From Eremophila alpestris peregrina (lineage: Eukaryota > Chordata > Aves > Passeriformes > Alaudidae), in assembly GCA_009792885.1 (NCBI GenBank), contig WMCF01000030.1, forward strand, positions 6,942,897-7,006,896: a DNA stretch of 64,000 bases, in the 5' to 3' direction. Position numbers and translations under genes: made by a program. Below are positions 59,336 through 64,000 of this stretch, in pieces. The notes beneath the pieces are model-generated. The model did no database searches, had not been told where the DNA came from, and was given only the letters and a program-made list of their open reading frames with translations. The stretch's first letter is position 1. Every line of letters starts with the position of its first letter.

Positions 59336-62300
59336 ATTTTGGATATGTCCAGTACACAGGATGAATCAACTGAAATTAGCAGAGCATTCCAAATCTATGT
59401 TCTGTATGATCCAAAGAAGAAAACAGATAATTTTATTTCATTTGCTAGCAACCTTCTCAGCTGAATAGATGAAGACATTTTTTCAGTATTTTTTTAAAGA
59501 ATACTGTGAGCTCCAGGAAAACTTCCATCCCTCTGAAGAAGCACATGCCCAAGAAAGGAACAAGTGTAGGCTTCCTTAGTTTTTAATTCTTTCCCTAGCA
59601 GATCCCATAAGCTTATTGTTTGATTGTAGTTGACATTTTTTGCTCCAATCATATTTTTTTTTTAAATGTAAGAATACAGATCACTTAGATCACATAAAGT
59701 TTTGTACATAATCCCATAGAAGTCCACATTTGAGAAAAGATATACCATATTCATCATATTCATCACTTTGAAAGACCAGGAGTTAATATGTAAACCAAGC
59801 CTCCCACCCTAAAACAACCAAAAAATCAATAGAGGTGCCAATGAAAGCATTTATAGGAGAACAATTTTTTCAGTCTTCTTTTGCTTTTAACATAATTAAT
59901 TGTCCATTCTTTAAAACTGTCTCCTGAATGAATTACTTCATAGACACAGCGGGCACTTGAAAAGTCCCTTAACATTTCCAACATTCTTAATGAGCAGAAT
60001 CTTCTGCATTAACCATTCCCCATCACTGGCTGGAAAATCTAAACTAAACTAGGCCAGGGCAAGACATATAGAGCTTGGCAGTCTTCAAATCTCTGGTGAA
60101 CTATTTCTGGGAGTGCTAATTACAATGCAATAGTGAGAGCAGGAGCTGCTCATCACTGCTGAAGCACAAGTCAGCATTTGTAAATGGTTCACCCTGACAG
60201 CTGTCTGCTATCTGCACTCCAAAGAGTTCCTTTCAATGTACTAAAGCCTATCCAAAAGGAAATCTTTTTCCCTTTTCCCACCTTAGCAGTTAAATGCATT
60301 AGTCATGTTTTCTCTGCCCACAAAACTAGTTAATATGGCAGTACATACACTTATCACAGCTGCATGTATGCTTAACTCACTCTTCAACAAACAAGGGAAA
60401 TACAAAAACAAATGTCCCAACAGGCACCAAGGAATAGTCCATCCTTACATCATCCTTAACCAGATTGTTGGACTAGTTCATGTTGCTATTTCCTTCCTTT
60501 CTATGCCATGATTTTTATGTCTCTCACATATATTGTGGATACATGTTAAAAGAAAAATTAAAACTCTTTATATATTATATGCTCTCAGGAAGGAAAAGTT
60601 TTTTTAAAATCTAGATTAAAAACTTAGCAACAGAGTCACAGTTGAATCAAGTTTAGTTAAAAAGACAACTGGTTATTGAAGACTCTAAAGTTAATAGTGA
60701 TAACATGAAAATTGTCACTCTAGAGGAGTTGCAAAAGAAAAAAAAACAGGCTAATCTTAAGTAATATCAGTCAATGACTAAGTGGTATTTGATATTCATT
60801 AAAGAGGGAGGTAGCTCATAATATTTAACTGATGAATGATTAAACTAACAATGAAGTGTTAGATTGAAATTTCTGTGATTGGAAAAACTTTTAACTGGAG
60901 GCAAACCAATTTACTATGCAGTAAATTGAATGATCTAAGGGGAAAATTAATTGCTTCAATGGTCATTATATAAGGGATTTCATTAATCTTTTTGTTCTTG
61001 TTGGTTTTGTTTTGAATAAATACCTTATTTTTCTGACAAATTCTGATTTACCAAATGAGAGACTGTCCTGTCATCTGTAAAATAATATTATGAAAAAAAA
61101 AAGCAGGAATTTAAAGTTTATTTTACCATTGCCTTTGCAGAGTCACAGTCACTACTAAAGAGAAATGAACAATGTCTGTCATCTTGAAAATCTTTGGCCA
61201 CTGCAGATACAAAAATAAACTTGTGTTTCTTTCATATATCTTGCAAGTTGCCTAAGAAACATATGGAGTTATTTACAAGAAAAAATGACTGCAGAGCTTT
61301 GATTGTCATGGTTATTGCATTTTCAGTACAACCTTCTCCTGGGAAATGGAAGAAGAGGTACCTGCCTGTATCTGCCAAACTTCAATATATGTTTACAGCA
61401 TGCAGCATAACATTATTTGCAACATTAAAGAAGAAAAAATAGAGGTGAAGATACTGTGTGAGATGTCAGAATGAAAAAGAAGTTTGAATCTATACATCCT
61501 TTAAAAGTGGGAAGATAAAATAACAAGCAGTAAAACTGAGATTTCTGAAATTCCTGAATTTTACCTAGTTCTAATTCCATCAAATCCTTTGCTGGTAGTC
61601 TCAAATAGAGATAAACAAATAATAAGCACTCAGAATAAAGCCTGATGACTCCCATGGAGAAAACATAGATCAACAGGGATCAATTGTTCTCTGTCTTTTC
61701 TAATCAAAAATCTTTAAATATCAAATTAAGCTATTTTATTAAAGATTACAAAAAAACCCTAAGATATTATTTCTTCATACAATTAATAGCTAAATTATAT
61801 TTTTACTACAGGATGTTAAAGAAGCAAATCTTTGACTGGACAACATCACAGCAGAAAGTATATCAGGACTATTAAGCACAAATATAACACCCTTCACTTC
61901 AAGCACTTACTCTCACCCCTGTTAAAAATTGTGGAAGTCTGGGAGAATATTTCAGTACAATATTATCATCTTATTCTCTGTATTTTTATCACTCACTACA
62001 ATTACCCACTATTCTTCCAGTATTTAGTATTTACCAGTACTGGAGACAGAAGCCTGAAAAAGGAATTTCAGCCTGATTTATGTAACTGTCATATGTTTAA
62101 AAAAAAAAAATGTGTACCTGAAGATGGTGCCTTTCTCAGATGACAAAATTTTTTATCAAAGCTATCAGACATTCAGCAAAGAATATATCTTCAATTTTTA
62201 AATTTTTTTGTGTGGTCGGGGAACAGAAAAAACTTAATGATTACAACCCAAATTACATTCAATCTTATTCTTACAGACTGCAAACTGAGAGTCAAAGACA

Positions 62301-63398
62301 CTTTATGTTCCTGTAGTCAGAAATAGGAAGGAACTGCAATTTTATACATCTATAATGCCACTAGCTGCTTGAAGAATTAGAAAGAAAGAAAAAGGAATAC
62401 CCTATTCCATCAACTTCAAGATAACTTGTTCTGGAATGCAATAGATTTCTCTGGCCTGGAGAATTAAATTTTCCCTTTATTTTAAGGCTACATATCACTA
62501 AAAAAAATTGTGTTTCAGACATGTAGCAATAACAGAACTGAAATTGCCAGTGCCTTTGTAAGACACATCAAGTAATTAACTTGGTTTTACTTTATGATCC
62601 ACAGTCTAATGTAAGGTGGCAAAAAGAATGGAAATATTGGAAGCATTTGGACTTGCAACGTGTTGTACTCTTTTCAGGAGATGGAATTAAAAGCAGTCTG
62701 GTACAGGGTCAGATCAATTTTAGGAATGCATGCTTTGAGAAGCTATACTGTGCTGATGTAATGATAGATAAATTACTAATTTCAGATTTCAATCAAGTTC
62801 TACATAAAAAATTTCAACTGGTCTAGATTTTCTGATTAATCTGATGTTTTACTTTAAAATATTCCAGCAAAACAACATCAGTTATGAAAACCTGAGGGAG
62901 TACAGGCAGAATATATCTAAGCTTTTCCTTCTTTCATGACAGCTCAAGTGCCACACCACCAAAGAATTAAACTTAGTCAATTCTGCTAAATAGAAGATGA
63001 CCAATCCATGACCCGGAAATCAAGTGGCAAGAACTGATTCCCATCCATGCTTGTTAAAGTTGGTCTTATGTAAGGCAAATTGCCCATGTATGTCCTGAAA
63101 AGCACTCTGTCTTGAAACTCCCCTGGGTCCTTTGTGCTCTATTTGACAAAATTAGTATTTTTTTCTGGCAATGTGGGACGTGAGGTTTTATGGGTTACTT
63201 GAGTATACAATGCTGCTGAGAGAGAGCTGGAGGGCTGCCTAAGGGAGAAAAAGTCAAGACTGGTGGCATTTTCTCAGTACCCGTCTGGGTAACCTGGGAT
63301 CAAACTGCTGGGATGGAGACCTTGACAAACCTGCTCTGACTTACCAACTTGATATACTTTAGCCTTGGACCTGTCATGTCACTACAGATTTGTTCAGC
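59336..63398. other. AT-rich unassigned sequence
   Basis: No repeat family recognised; an A run lies at 62099-62110. The interval 60100-60240 has features of a conserved regulatory element, including a 'gctaattacaatgcaat' stretch and a symmetric 'gacagctgtc' site. The frames at 61194, 61425, 61832 and 62581 (81-103 codons) have no recognised domain. Confidence 0.45.
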
Positions 63399-64000
63399 TG
63401 TGTGGGCTGACCCTGGCTGGATACCAGACACTTGCCAAAGCTTCTCCATCTCTCCCATCCTCAGCTGGATAGGGGAGAGAAAATATAATGAGGGGCTCAT
63501 GAGATGGGACAAGGGCAGGGAGAGATCACTCACAAAATACCATAATGGGCGAATCAGATTTAAATTAGAGATATTGAATTTGCTATCAAAAAAATCAGAG
63601 CTGGATAATGAGAAGTAAAATAAAGCCTTTAAAACACCCTACCCCCCCACCCTTCCATTTTTCTCGTGTCTACCTCCTCTCCCCAGCAATGCAGAGACAC
63701 AAGCTATGGAGGCTACAGTCAGTTCATCACAAGTTGTTTCTGCTGTTGCTCAGGGAGAGGAGTTCTTCCCCTGCTCCAATGTGGGGTCTCTCCCGTGGAG
63801 ACAGTTGAACTTCTCCAGCATGAGTCCATCTCACGGGCAACAGTCCTCCCCAAAAAGGTGCAATGTGGGTCACTTTTCCATGAGGTGCAGTTCTTCAGAC
63901 ACAGCCTGCTCCAAAGTGTGTCCCCTATGGCATCAAAAGTTCCACCAAGTAACTTGCTCCCATGTAGGGTCCTCTCCGCATGGGTCTATGGATCCCTGCC
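63399..64000 (+). mobile_element. LTR-like element, GC-rich avian family, copy 3, cut by window end
   Basis: Starts 'tgtgtgggctgaccctggct' and then follows the same order as the 8440 copy: 'ggagagaaaatataatgagg', 'aaaaaatcagagctggataa', a C-rich run at about 63640-63655, 'cagttcatcacaagttgttt', 'ctcagggagaggagttcttc', and GC-rich 'tgctcca..gtgggtc' units up to the edge. The element continues beyond 64000. The frames at 63349, 63300 and 63608 are by-products of its sequence. Confidence 0.78.

Noticed and set aside
58984..59464. Overlapping frames of 73-127 codons across the GC-rich block
   Set aside because: High GC removes stop codons in all frames; several frames on both strands are open together, which argues against coding.
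62581..62826. 81-codon frame with a varied, protein-like composition
   Set aside because: It looked plausible at first, but I cannot match it to a family and see no flanking splice sites or repeats; likely chance.
1..64000. CRISPR arrays, operons, prophage or other prokaryotic systems
   Set aside because: No regularly spaced short repeats with unique spacers, no dense coding and no ribosome-binding-site pattern; the repeats are avian.

Overview
This window looks like gene-poor nuclear DNA from a bird, most likely a songbird. The evidence is the repeat content. There are many CR1 (chicken repeat 1) LINE copies, most of them keeping only their 3' end, as is typical of CR1. There are also several GC-richer blocks that resemble avian endogenous-retrovirus long terminal repeats (LTRs). 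Between them lies AT-rich single-copy sequence with homopolymers and short microsatellites. I find no prokaryotic signatures and no intact protein-coding gene. Nearly all open frames are either decayed transposon code or short chance frames. The window could be intergenic or lie inside a very long intron; the sequence alone does not decide.

Layout. 582-3370 holds the longest CR1, on the minus strand, with recognisable endonuclease and reverse-transcriptase (RT) domains broken by frameshifts, stops and lost catalytic residues. 6185-6905 (minus) and 8440-9540 (plus) are two members of one GC-rich LTR-like family facing each other; a third member starts at 63399 and runs off the right edge. 10010-10375 is another LTR-like block. 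13884-15385 is a cluster of CR1 3' ends in alternating orientation. 19400-21415 is a degraded CR1 interrupted by a tandem array with a unit of about 164 bp. 22050-22640 contains an older and a younger CR1. Short CR1 relics occur at 24811, 29700 and 45625. 38601-39092 is an LTR-like element with matching inverted ends. A roughly 210-bp GC-rich block sits alone at 59125-59335.

No genes work together here. Apart from transposons, the points worth following up are the tandem array inside the CR1 zone, two near-perfect palindromes (46174-46204 and 52155-52196), one exon-like segment with a strong splice donor (52943-53046), a tRNA-like fragment near 48266, the isolated GC-rich block, and several stretches that by composition could be conserved noncoding elements. 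I did not find a clear new biological system. Boundaries of all repeats are estimates made by eye.
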